Shown in pieces: positions 1 to 7,286 of a stretch of 40,703 nt of DNA. This DNA comes from UBA11524 sp051886675 (GTDB lineage Bacteria; Bacillota; Clostridia; Christensenellales; Aristaeellaceae): contig JBJEYH010000355.1 of the NCBI GenBank assembly GCA_051886675.1, positions 1 to 40,703 of the forward strand, given 5' to 3'. The notes below the pieces were generated by a model. It ran no database searches. It was not told the origin of the DNA and saw nothing but the letters and a program-made list of their open reading frames with translations. Positions within the stretch are counted from its first letter, which is position 1, and each line of letters opens with the position of its first letter. The translations under genes and the position numbers were made by a program.

Positions 1-349
1 AGATCAGCTCGTTGTCCGGGGCGGAGCCGACGGTGAGCGTCATGCTGTCCGGCACGGGACAGCGGGCGAAGGAACGGCTGGCAGCGCCGCCCGGGGCAGG
101 GTACAGAAGACGCTTTTGCTGCTCCGGGCCGACGCGCAGCGTCACGGGCTTATGGACGCACAGCAGGGGTTCAGCCTCGCCGGCAGCGGCGCAGGGCGGA
201 ACGGGCGACAGCCGCCAGCCCAGCTCCGTCCCCAGGATGGTCAGCCAGGGCTGGCGCTGCTGCTCATCCTGGAAGACAAAGCGCCCCTCGGGCAGATCGG
301 GCAGGGCCAGGAATCGGCAGGCGTCCGGGCTGAGCAGAAACAGCTGCAT
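1..349 (-). CDS. N-terminal part of FHA-like protein, possible EssC-type T7SS ATPase (partial)
   Basis: This is the last gene visible in the kinase operon and runs off the left edge, so only about 116 residues are seen. The ATG at 347-349 opens a frame reading MQLFLLSPDACRFLALPDLP. Around residues 60-90 is a beta-rich stretch ending in LLYPAP. It is followed by a segment with SMTLTVGSAPDNELI, the typical first strand and loop of an FHA domain (compare TIGR..DNDI). Two tandem FHA-like modules at the extreme N-terminus, the first degenerate, is the layout of EssC, the FtsK/SpoIIIE-type ATPase of Firmicute type VII secretion, where a similar DTMTIG segment occurs. That identity is inference: the ATPase domains are outside the window. 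A plain FHA adaptor for the upstream kinase is the alternative. The start lies 28 bases after the stop of the zinc-ribbon gene. Confidence 0.6.
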   Translation of the reverse strand, partial: MQLFLLSPDACRFLALPDLPEGRFVFQDEQQRQPWLTILGTELGWRLSPVPPCAAAGEAEPLLCVHKPVTLRVGPEQQKRLLYPAPGGAASRSFARCPVPDSMTLTVGSAPDNELI

Positions 350-377
350 GGGCTTGTCCTCCCTTATGGGGCTGGGG

Positions 378-1949
378 TCATTTGACGGTGAAGCTGGTGG
401 TGTTGACGAGCATGCCGTCCCAGTACAGCTCGACCCGGTAGGTGCCGGTGGGGATGGTGTCGTTATTGTCGTAGAGCAGCGTGAAGAAATCCGTGCCGAT
501 GCAGTACCAGGTGCAATAGCTGCCGGAGGCGTTGTTGAAGGAGGAGTAGGACGTCTCTCCGGCCACCTCCGCCTTGGCAAAGCCGTTGGGCGCATAGAAG
601 GCGATGGTGGTGTAGAATTCACGGCTCGTGGCCAGCTGGGGGAGCGAAATGCGGTAATTCAGGCCGTAGCGATAGCCGGAATTGGTCATGTTGGTCATCA
701 TCTTGGAGGCGGTGAAGGCGTCCAGACTCTTGGCGTCCTCATAATCCGCGCCGGATTCCAGGTAGCGGTACTTCCAGGTGACCTTGATGGAGCTGGACTT
801 CAGCTTGCCGTCCACAAAGGAGGTGGGTGCGGGCAGGGTGATGGTTCGGCTGGTTTTGACGCCGTTGCAGTCCTCCACGGTCAGCTTGTACGTTTTGCCG
901 GGGATCAGGTAGCGGTAGGTGAAGGACTTGCTGCTGGTCGTGGAAGCCTGCTCGTTGTTGCCGCCCCAGAAAAGGCACTGCTTGGCGGGGGAGGAATCAT
1001 CCACATACAGGTAGGTGAGCTTGTAGGGCGAGGCGTTGGCGGAATCCTCCCAGGTGATGGTATAGCACCCGTCGTTGGCGGTGATGCTCGGGCTGATGTC
1101 AAAGGTGCGCGCGACCGTGGGTGTGGCGGTAGGCTTGGGGGTGGGTGTGGCGGTAGGCTTGGGGGTAGGGGTTTTCGTGGGCGTGGGCTTGGGGGTCGCG
1201 GTAGGCGTGGGCGAGGGGGAGGCAGTGGGCGTTGCGGTGGGGGTGGGCGTCGCGGTCACGCGCACGGTAGGCGTTGCAGTGGGGGTGGAGCGGGAAAATC
1301 CGCCGCCTGACTGCAGGGAGGTGAACACCGCGCCGATCAGGGCCAGCGCCAGCAGCGTCAGGTACAGGGGCAGTCGGCTCTTTTTGCGGGGCGGCTGGGG
1401 CGGCGGCGTAGGCGGCAGGGGCGCAGACTCCTGCTGCGAGGAGGTTTCCGGCTGGGGCGGCTGCGCGGAATGGGCGCTGGAACGGCGCCGGGTCCGGGAT
1501 ATCTCCGGCGGATGCGGCGGCACGGGCTCGGCGGGGGTATCCGACGGGAAGCCCACCATCGTGTCGAACAGGGACTTCAGCTGCCGCGCGACCTGCTCCG
1601 AGAGCCCCGCGTCCGTCAGCAGGTTGATCGCCTGGGCGGTAAACTGCTCCGTCGGATGCTCCAGCTGGCTCAGGTACAGCCTGCCCAGCCCGCTGTCCAT
1701 GGCGATGCGAACCTGATTGCGCAGCCTCCGGCCGTCCTCGCCCAGATAATCGCCCAGGGCGTTGTGCAGAAGCGTGGCGTTGCCCAGCACCTGACGGCAG
1801 CCGTAATGGTCGTAGATGGCGCGCATGGCGCGGGCTTCCTCGCTGCAGCCGGCAGGCAGGGGGCTGCGGGTCTGCTGATCAGCACCGCAGACGTGGCAAA
1901 GGCTGACGCCCTCGGTCAGCTCCTGAGCGCATTTCCAGCAACGGTTCAT
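378..1949 (-). CDS. Zinc-ribbon, single-pass membrane protein with Pro-Thr-rich stalk and Ig-like ectodomain
   Basis: The 523-residue protein has a clear domain order. Residues 4-21 form a zinc ribbon (CWKC and CHVC). Residues about 35-130 are a helical cytoplasmic domain that I cannot assign. Residues 135-190 are a Pro/Ser/Arg-rich linker, and 193-212 a single transmembrane helix after the basic RKKSR. Residues 222-279 are a low-complexity TPTPTATPT stalk, and 283-523 a beta-rich region with two Ig/FN3-like modules. There is no N-terminal signal peptide, so the zinc ribbon should be cytoplasmic and the C-terminus outside. The ATG at 1949 follows AAAGGA at suitable spacing. It sits between the PP2C gene (37 bases) and the FHA gene (28 bases). 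As the only membrane-spanning member of a kinase/phosphatase operon, it is a good candidate for the receptor or phosphorylation target; this is inference. Confidence 0.8.
   Translation of the reverse strand: MNRCWKCAQELTEGVSLCHVCGADQQTRSPLPAGCSEEARAMRAIYDHYGCRQVLGNATLLHNALGDYLGEDGRRLRNQVRIAMDSGLGRLYLSQLEHPTEQFTAQAINLLTDAGLSEQVARQLKSLFDTMVGFPSDTPAEPVPPHPPEISRTRRRSSAHSAQPPQPETSSQQESAPLPPTPPPQPPRKKSRLPLYLTLLALALIGAVFTSLQSGGGFSRSTPTATPTVRVTATPTPTATPTASPSPTPTATPKPTPTKTPTPKPTATPTPKPTATPTVARTFDISPSITANDGCYTITWEDSANASPYKLTYLYVDDSSPAKQCLFWGGNNEQASTTSSKSFTYRYLIPGKTYKLTVEDCNGVKTSRTITLPAPTSFVDGKLKSSSIKVTWKYRYLESGADYEDAKSLDAFTASKMMTNMTNSGYRYGLNYRISLPQLATSREFYTTIAFYAPNGFAKAEVAGETSYSSFNNASGSYCTWYCIGTDFFTLLYDNNDTIPTGTYRVELYWDGMLVNTTSFTVK
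1113..1286 (-). repeat. Low-complexity tandem repeat coding the Pro-Thr stalk
   Basis: The plus strand here is built from degenerate 6- to 24-base units such as GGCGGTAGGCTTGGGGGT. On the coding strand they read as codons for Thr-Pro, Lys-Pro and Ala-Thr. One 24-base block is repeated almost exactly at about 1130-1165. Such tracts change length easily by slippage, so stalk length may vary between strains. Confidence 0.75.
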
Positions 1950-1986
1950 GGATCATGTTCCTTTCCCTTGGTATTTTGTGCGGCGC

Positions 1987-3111
1987 TCAAGGACGGCCGC
2001 GTCCCTCCGGAATGAGCCTGGCTCTGATGCGGGCAAGGGGCCCGGGCTTCTTCTCCGCGGGCGGATCGGACGCCTCCGGCCGGGTGGCCTGCAGCGCGGC
2101 CAGCCCGCTCATTTGCCGCGCCAGAACCTGCCGCAGCTCCTCGGCCTCCTCGGGGGAGGCGGCGTCGGCCAGCTGGGCGGCGGTGTACTGGATCATATCC
2201 TGCTGCGCCTGCAGCTGCGCGTCGCCCTGCTGCCTGGCGAGAGCCTGCTGCTGCCCGGTCAGGCAGGGGGATACGTCCGGCGCGTCGGCATCCGCCATCA
2301 GGGCGATGCCCACGTCGTCCCGGACGACGCTGCACTGGGCGGTGCGCTCCGCGGCGGCGGCCAGCAGCTGTCCGGCGGTCTCCGGCGTTTCCCGGGCGGC
2401 CTGCCACAGCCAGTGCAGGAAGCTGACAACCTTTTCTCCCATGGGCGGAAAGGCCTTCTCCACCCCGTCCGTGCAGACGATCAGCCCCGTCAGCGGCTCC
2501 GTCCCCATGCAGTGGCGGAACTCGGGCATGGGGCTGCGCATGCACAGCGACGCCGTCCGGTTGCCCTCGTTCACCCGGCTTTCCGGCATGGGCCAGAGAT
2601 ATTGGCCCTGGGCGTCCACGGTGACCAGCATGCCGTCGCCAATCTGGATGCCCGCCCAGAACGCGTCCGTGGCGAAGGCGGCCACCAGCGTGCTGCCGTA
2701 GGGGAGAAGCGTCTGCTCCCCGTGGATCAGCCGGGAGAAATCCTCGGCGGACATCAGGCTCGCGGCTTCAGCCAGCTCGGCGTCCGACCAGGGCTCCTCC
2801 GCCGCGTCCCGCAGCACCCGCGCCTGCCAGGCGGCGAGAATCCGCTCCTTCAGCGCGGTGAAATCCTCCTCCGAGGGCATACCGCCCTCCGGCAGCGCAT
2901 CCAGCAGCTGCTGAAGCTCCGCCATCGCCGTCTCGCAGGCGAAGGCCGCCCCCCGCTCCGAGCGGAAGTGCCGCCTGCTGCCGTGGCCGTCCGCCACCAT
3001 GACGATGCGCGCGCCATGCCCCTGCGCCGACAGGGCGCGGTCCTGGCAGGGAAGCTGCCGCTGACGGTGCGCGCCGCCCATGGCGGTCAGATGGAACAGC
3101 TGCCATTGCAT
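1987..3111 (-). CDS. PP2C-family serine/threonine phosphatase
   Basis: The 374-residue protein shows the PP2C metal-binding motifs in order: CQD near residue 23, VADGHGS near 39-45, GSTLV near 138, GDGM near 158, CTDGVEK in the middle and RDDVGIAL near 262. It should remove phosphate from Ser/Thr using two metal ions, opposing the kinase encoded two genes upstream. After about residue 275 the catalytic domain gives way to a Gln/Ala-rich, probably coiled-coil tail ending in a basic, proline-containing segment, which could dock partners. The ATG at 3111 is preceded by GGAGG at 7 bases. It lies 17 bases after the vWA gene. Together with that gene and the kinase it forms a TerY-P-like triad (vWA, PP2C, kinase), a module known from bacterial stress and phage-related loci. 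Confidence 0.9.
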   Translation of the reverse strand: MQWQLFHLTAMGGAHRQRQLPCQDRALSAQGHGARIVMVADGHGSRRHFRSERGAAFACETAMAELQQLLDALPEGGMPSEEDFTALKERILAAWQARVLRDAAEEPWSDAELAEAASLMSAEDFSRLIHGEQTLLPYGSTLVAAFATDAFWAGIQIGDGMLVTVDAQGQYLWPMPESRVNEGNRTASLCMRSPMPEFRHCMGTEPLTGLIVCTDGVEKAFPPMGEKVVSFLHWLWQAARETPETAGQLLAAAAERTAQCSVVRDDVGIALMADADAPDVSPCLTGQQQALARQQGDAQLQAQQDMIQYTAAQLADAASPEEAEELRQVLARQMSGLAALQATRPEASDPPAEKKPGPLARIRARLIPEGRGRP

Positions 3112-3128
3112 GGGGCATCCTCCTTCGC

Positions 3129-3947
3129 TCAGGTGTGGAACAGGCTGGAGAACAGGCTGGGATCCTTGTCGGCAAAGATGCTGGAGAAGGGACTGCCGCC
3201 CTTTTCCTGCGCGGGGGAGGACACCATGGAGGTCTGCACCTCCGAGGCCCGGACAGCCACAAACTCAATCAGGCTGCACAGCGCCTCGCCCTCATCGGCG
3301 TAGCGCACGTTCTGCTCCGCCTGCGCGAACATGGTCAGCAGCCGCACCACGTCCGCCGTGCGGGCGTCCTCGCCTACGGCAATGGCGTACTTGGCGGACT
3401 TGCGGAACCAGCCGTTCTGATCCAGCTTCTGCAGCGCCGTGGGGAAGTCCACCACATCGCTGGGCTCCCCGTCGGTGATGAAGAGAATCAGCGGCGCGAA
3501 GTATTCCCCCAGGCTGGGGTTCATGAAGCCCCTGCGGGACAGCTTCCCTTCCAGGGCGAGAAAGGCCGGGGCGTAGTTGGTCAGCCAGGGCTCGGCCTTG
3601 AGGGGGCGGAACACATAGTCCTGGATGGGGATCGGCTGGGGGGTGATCCACCGCGCGTCCTCGGAAAACTCCATCAGGCTGAGCTTGATGACGGCATTCA
3701 GGTCATCCTTGCGGCGCAGCTCCTTGATGATGTTCTCCAGGGCGTTGTTCACCATGGCGATGCGCTGGCCTCGCATGCTGCCCGATACGTCGATGATGAG
3801 AATCAGGTGCAGGATCTGCCGGTTGTCCGCCACGCTGGAGCGCACCTGATTGGCAGGGACGGTCTCGACAAGGGTTTCGCCATCCCCCATATCCTGAAAA
3901 AATTCCGAGTCAAAGCTGCGCATCAGCTCGTCCATTCTGTTGGTCAT
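3129..3947 (-). CDS. TerY-like vWA domain protein
   Basis: The 272-residue protein contains one von Willebrand factor A domain from about residue 45 to 240. The MIDAS metal site is intact: DVSGSM at 53-58, a Thr in LTNYAPAF in the middle, and ITDGEPSD as the third element. The first 40 residues are acidic and probably flexible; the last 30 are Ser/Phe-rich. Proteins of this type (TerY family) act as metal-dependent protein-binding scaffolds in the cytoplasm, and here the partner is likely the kinase or its substrate. AGGAGA lies 7 bases before the ATG. The gene is 18 bases downstream of the kinase gene and 17 upstream of the phosphatase gene, so the three are surely cotranscribed. There is no signal peptide or membrane segment. 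Confidence 0.9.
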   Translation of the reverse strand: MTNRMDELMRSFDSEFFQDMGDGETLVETVPANQVRSSVADNRQILHLILIIDVSGSMRGQRIAMVNNALENIIKELRRKDDLNAVIKLSLMEFSEDARWITPQPIPIQDYVFRPLKAEPWLTNYAPAFLALEGKLSRRGFMNPSLGEYFAPLILFITDGEPSDVVDFPTALQKLDQNGWFRKSAKYAIAVGEDARTADVVRLLTMFAQAEQNVRYADEGEALCSLIEFVAVRASEVQTSMVSSPAQEKGGSPFSSIFADKDPSLFSSLFHT

Positions 3948-3965
3948 GGCGGCGTCTCCTTTCGG

Positions 3966-5324
3966 TCAGGTCACGGTGATCAGGGTGTTGCCGGCCTTGA
4001 GCGTCATGCCGGGGAACAGGGGCGTCCGGCCCTGGGGGGCGCAGGTCCACCGCTCGCCCTGCCAGGCGGCCTCCAGGGTGAGGTCCGAGGCGTTGTACAG
4101 CCCGATGACCCCGGGCTTCTTCGTCCGGATGATCTTGGCCACCGGCGTCTTGAAATCCGCGCTGAACTCATTGAGATGATAGCCGTAGAGCAGCTTGTCC
4201 GGCATGCACAGGGCCACGCGGCCGCTGCGGTAGGTGAGGGTGCGGCAGGCCTCGGGCAGGGGACGGGCGGCGGGGGTGTAGAAGAATTCCTCCCGGCCGT
4301 CCACCTGCACCAGGCAGTCCCGGGTCTGCAGGAGCACCTTGCGCCATTCCGTGGCTGTCAGCCGGGCCATGGGATCGGCGACCCCATCGGTGAACACCTG
4401 CTCAAAGGCCTTGAGCAGCGCCACCGGATACAGCCGGCACAGCCTGCGCACGTCGGCGTGGAAGCGCTTGTCCGGGAGATTCTGCGGGTTGCGGCTGTCC
4501 AGGCAGTAGTGGGGATGGGTGCCGTAGATGCTCAGATCGGCCTCCCGGCGGGAAAGATGCTCGTCGGCATGGAGGGAGATGCTCTCCACCCCCTCCATGG
4601 GATGGTTGTTGAAAAACAGCCGGAACAGCACGATCGCCAGGGAATACTGATCGGTATAGTGATCGGGGAGCTTCTCATGTCGGGCGACCTCCGGGGCCAT
4701 GTAGTTCATCACGCCCAGGATGCCCAGGTTGGTCTGGTCAGGGGAGACGTTGTCGCAGTCGCAGATCATCACGTCCCCGTTGGTCATGTTGATGGCGAAG
4801 CCGCCCTCGTTCAAATCCTGGTAGCTCAGCCCCGAGGCGTGCAGAATCTCGAAGGCCCGGACAAGGTTCAGCGCGGCGGTCACGCGGACGAACCAGCTCC
4901 GCCAGGCAAGGGCGGTTTCGCTGCCGTCGCTCTCCCTGCGGCGGCCCATGATGACCTCCGACAGGGGCGTGTATTCCGGCTTGTACAGCGGCATCAGGTA
5001 GCCGAAGGAGCCCAGCTGCCAGGGGGCCAGCTTCTGCGGCCAGATGAACTGGGTGGCCGTATCGCCGCTGGAGAGGCGCGGCGCGCCGTGCTCCACGTTG
5101 CGCGCGATGTTCTTGTAGAACGCGTCGGCGTTGATTTTGGCAAGAAAGGCTTCCGCGTGGTACCACTTCAGCGCAAACGCGCCGCCCGGGCCTTCCACCC
5201 GGTACACCTCGCCCTGTCCCCCGCGCCCCAGAAAGGACACGACGGTATACGCCGTTCCGTCCGAAGCGGCGATCACCTGTCCCTGGCGGAGCGAGGGCTT
5301 GTTCTGATAGGTAACGGACGCCAT
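3966..5324 (-). CDS. Serine/threonine protein kinase with C-terminal beta-rich domain
   Basis: This 452-residue protein is the first gene of the operon. The kinase fold spans about residues 20-340, with glycine loop GRGGQGEVY at 33-41, ATP-binding Lys53 in FALKWY, catalytic loop YQDLN at 168-172, metal-binding DCD at 189-191 and MAPE at 209-212. The canonical HRD and DFG are replaced, but the catalytic Asp170, Asn172 and Asp189 positions are kept, so activity is likely. From about 360 to the end is a beta-rich domain with KKPGVIGLYNAS and FPGMTLKAGNTL that looks FHA-like or ubiquitin-sized; it has no transmembrane helix. This is the kinase of a TerY-P-type triad with the vWA and PP2C genes. 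AAGGAGG precedes the ATG at good spacing. Confidence 0.88.
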   Translation of the reverse strand: MASVTYQNKPSLRQGQVIAASDGTAYTVVSFLGRGGQGEVYRVEGPGGAFALKWYHAEAFLAKINADAFYKNIARNVEHGAPRLSSGDTATQFIWPQKLAPWQLGSFGYLMPLYKPEYTPLSEVIMGRRRESDGSETALAWRSWFVRVTAALNLVRAFEILHASGLSYQDLNEGGFAINMTNGDVMICDCDNVSPDQTNLGILGVMNYMAPEVARHEKLPDHYTDQYSLAIVLFRLFFNNHPMEGVESISLHADEHLSRREADLSIYGTHPHYCLDSRNPQNLPDKRFHADVRRLCRLYPVALLKAFEQVFTDGVADPMARLTATEWRKVLLQTRDCLVQVDGREEFFYTPAARPLPEACRTLTYRSGRVALCMPDKLLYGYHLNEFSADFKTPVAKIIRTKKPGVIGLYNASDLTLEAAWQGERWTCAPQGRTPLFPGMTLKAGNTLITVT

Positions 5325-5432
5325 GGGATAACGCCCTCCTTGTTGCGCAATGAAAACAGCATGAACCGGTGCCGGACATGAAAGATGGGATCAGAAGGCC
5401 ACCGGCGTGGATCATACGGCAAAGGCTGTGAA

Positions 5433-5460
5433 ATCAAATACCATTATAAACGTATTTGAT
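5433..5460. promoter_or_regulatory. Perfect 9-bp inverted repeat over the kinase-operon -10 box (operator candidate)
   Basis: ATCAAATAC at 5433-5441 and GTATTTGAT at 5452-5460 are perfect inverted arms with a 10-base spacer. The spacer contains the whole -10 box, so a dimeric repressor bound here would block RNA polymerase. No regulator gene is adjacent. Confidence 0.6.
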
Positions 5461-5471
5461 ATATTTGTCCA
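5443..5471 (-). promoter_or_regulatory. Sigma-70-type promoter of the kinase operon
   Basis: On the minus strand the -35 box TGGACA (5466-5471) and a perfect -10 box TATAAT (5443-5448) are separated by 17 bases. Transcription should start near 5436, giving a leader of about 110 bases before the kinase ATG. Confidence 0.75.
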
Positions 5472-5531
5472 TGCAGGAACAGGAAAAAAACGCTGTCCGC
5501 CACGGGTGCGGCGTCCCCGGGCCGAGGCATG

Positions 5532-5560
5532 AAAAAAACTCTCCGCGGGGGGGCGGAGAG
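5532..5560 (-). terminator. Rho-independent terminator of the GH2 operon
   Basis: On the minus strand the arms CTCTCCG and CGGAGAG (5554-5560 and 5539-5545 on the plus strand) enclose an 8-base loop and are followed directly by seven T residues. It closes the binding protein, permease and glucuronidase operon. Confidence 0.88.
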
Positions 5561-5587
5561 CTTGCGTGATGCCGTGCACGGGAAGCC

Positions 5588-7255
5588 TTACCGCTTGAGG
5601 GAGGTGTAGTTGTCCTTCACCACGGCGTAGGCCAGCTTGGGCCGGCGGTACATGTCCACCACGCCCTTGTTGTTCTGGGACTTGGGACGGTGCAGCGACC
5701 ATTCCTCCGCGACCCGCACGTCCGCGAACTGCCAGATGTACGTGCCGGAAATCCGGGCCCTGCTGCCCAGATCCTTCAGCTGCCGGTCCAGGATGTCCGC
5801 CTGGCGCTCCTCGCTCCACTTGGCCCGGTACAGCGGGTCGTGATACCCCGCGACGCCGCCCGCGCCAAACTCCGAGAACAGGATCGGCTTGTTGGCCGCG
5901 CCGTTTTCGTCCATCCACTGCATCAGCCGGTCGGCGTATTCGCCGGGATCCTCCGTGGTGTACCACAGGGGGTAGATGTTGAAGGACGCGATGTCCACCA
6001 GATCCAGGCACACGTCCTTGAAGAAACGGCAGGAGGCGAAGGTCACCGGACGGGTGGCGTCCAGGCTGTGCAGCAGGTCGATGACGTGGCTGTACATGCC
6101 CCGGCCGAATTCCGTCTCGCTCTCGCACTCGTTGAGCAGACCCCAGGTGTAGATGCACGCATGGTTGCCGTGCTGGGTCACCATCTCCCGGGCGCTCTGG
6201 TCGATCTGCTCCCGGAACAGGGGCTTGCGCATGATTTCCCCGGGAATGGCCCGGGAATGGCATTCCTCCCACACCAGCAGGCCCAGCTCGTCGCACAGGT
6301 CAAGGAAGCGGGGATCGTTGGGATAATGGCAGGTGCGGACACTGTTGACGCCCATGTCCAGCATCAGCTGCAGATCCTCCATCATGGAGCCCACGCCGAT
6401 GGCGCAGCCCTGGCTGCCGAAGTCCTCATGCCGGTTGAAGCCCTTGATGTATACCTTCTTCCCGTTGAGCAGGATGTCCTCGCCCTGCACCTTCACCACC
6501 CGGAAGCCTACCCGGTCGATCAGGTCGTCCACGGGCGCGCCGTCCACGGCCAGCACGGCCCTGAGCGCATACAGGTGGGGATCCAGCACGCCCCAGGGCT
6601 TTGCCTCCCCGCAGGGGAAGCGCACCTGGACGGCCGCTTCCTCCCCGGCCTTCATGGCGGGAACGGGAGCTTCCGCGCTGCCGCCGGCCACGCTGACCGC
6701 GACCGTGCCGGCCTCGCTGTCCGTCACAGCCTTCACCATCACGGTGACGGACGCTTCCCACGCGCCCTCCGCCGTCTGCCCGGACACGAAGATCATCCGG
6801 TCGATATAGGCCGCGGGGATCATTTCTACCCCCACGGGCCGGGTGATGCCGCCGTAGGTGTAGTAGTCGTTGGGGATGTGCAGGGTGGAGGCCTCGGTGA
6901 AGCTGTTGTCCACCAGCACGGTCAGGGTGTGCTGTCCGGCCTTCACGTCCGGCACGGCGAAGCGGAAGCCCGTGAAGGCGTCGTAGTGATGGCCCAGGGG
7001 CTGCCCGTCCAGCAGCACGTCGGCGGTGTGGCTCACGCCGCCGAAGCGCAGCAGCAGATTGCCGTCCTTCTCCGTGGTGAAGGTGCGCTCATAGCGGACC
7101 TTGCCCCGGTACCGGGCCAGCGCCGGAATGGCCTCCCAGATGCCGGGCACGATGGCCGGGAAGGTGCGCTCCGCCCCGTCCAGGGGGGTCAGCTGCCATA
7201 CGCCGTCCAGCGTGCGGGAGGTGCGGAGCTGATGCTCGTCAAACAGTCGAAACAT
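5588..7255 (-). CDS. GH2 beta-glucuronidase (probable)
   Basis: The 555-residue enzyme is a compact GH2 hydrolase. A sugar-binding jelly roll (about 10-150) is followed by an Ig-like domain (about 155-255) and a TIM barrel (about 260-555). The acid/base is Glu376 in GLLNE and the nucleophile Glu462 in LFSEFG. Near the C-terminus SQNNKGVVD contains an Asn-x-Lys-Gly motif (Asn528, Lys530), the carboxylate-recognising signature of beta-glucuronidases, which argues against plain beta-galactosidase. No signal peptide is present, so it acts in the cytoplasm on imported glucuronides or uronic-acid-capped oligosaccharides. The ATG at 7255 is chosen because AAAGGAG lies 10 bases upstream; an in-frame ATG at 7306 would overlap the preceding permease gene and lacks such a site. 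It is the last gene of the transporter operon. Confidence 0.85.
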   Translation of the reverse strand: MFRLFDEHQLRTSRTLDGVWQLTPLDGAERTFPAIVPGIWEAIPALARYRGKVRYERTFTTEKDGNLLLRFGGVSHTADVLLDGQPLGHHYDAFTGFRFAVPDVKAGQHTLTVLVDNSFTEASTLHIPNDYYTYGGITRPVGVEMIPAAYIDRMIFVSGQTAEGAWEASVTVMVKAVTDSEAGTVAVSVAGGSAEAPVPAMKAGEEAAVQVRFPCGEAKPWGVLDPHLYALRAVLAVDGAPVDDLIDRVGFRVVKVQGEDILLNGKKVYIKGFNRHEDFGSQGCAIGVGSMMEDLQLMLDMGVNSVRTCHYPNDPRFLDLCDELGLLVWEECHSRAIPGEIMRKPLFREQIDQSAREMVTQHGNHACIYTWGLLNECESETEFGRGMYSHVIDLLHSLDATRPVTFASCRFFKDVCLDLVDIASFNIYPLWYTTEDPGEYADRLMQWMDENGAANKPILFSEFGAGGVAGYHDPLYRAKWSEERQADILDRQLKDLGSRARISGTYIWQFADVRVAEEWSLHRPKSQNNKGVVDMYRRPKLAYAVVKDNYTSLKR

Positions 7256-7286
7256 AGGGGATAATCTCCTTTCGTTGAATCGCGTG

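Noticed and set aside
1113..1286. Short repeats that could suggest a CRISPR array
   Set aside because: Repeats are degenerate, have no spacers and encode an in-frame Thr-Pro stalk.
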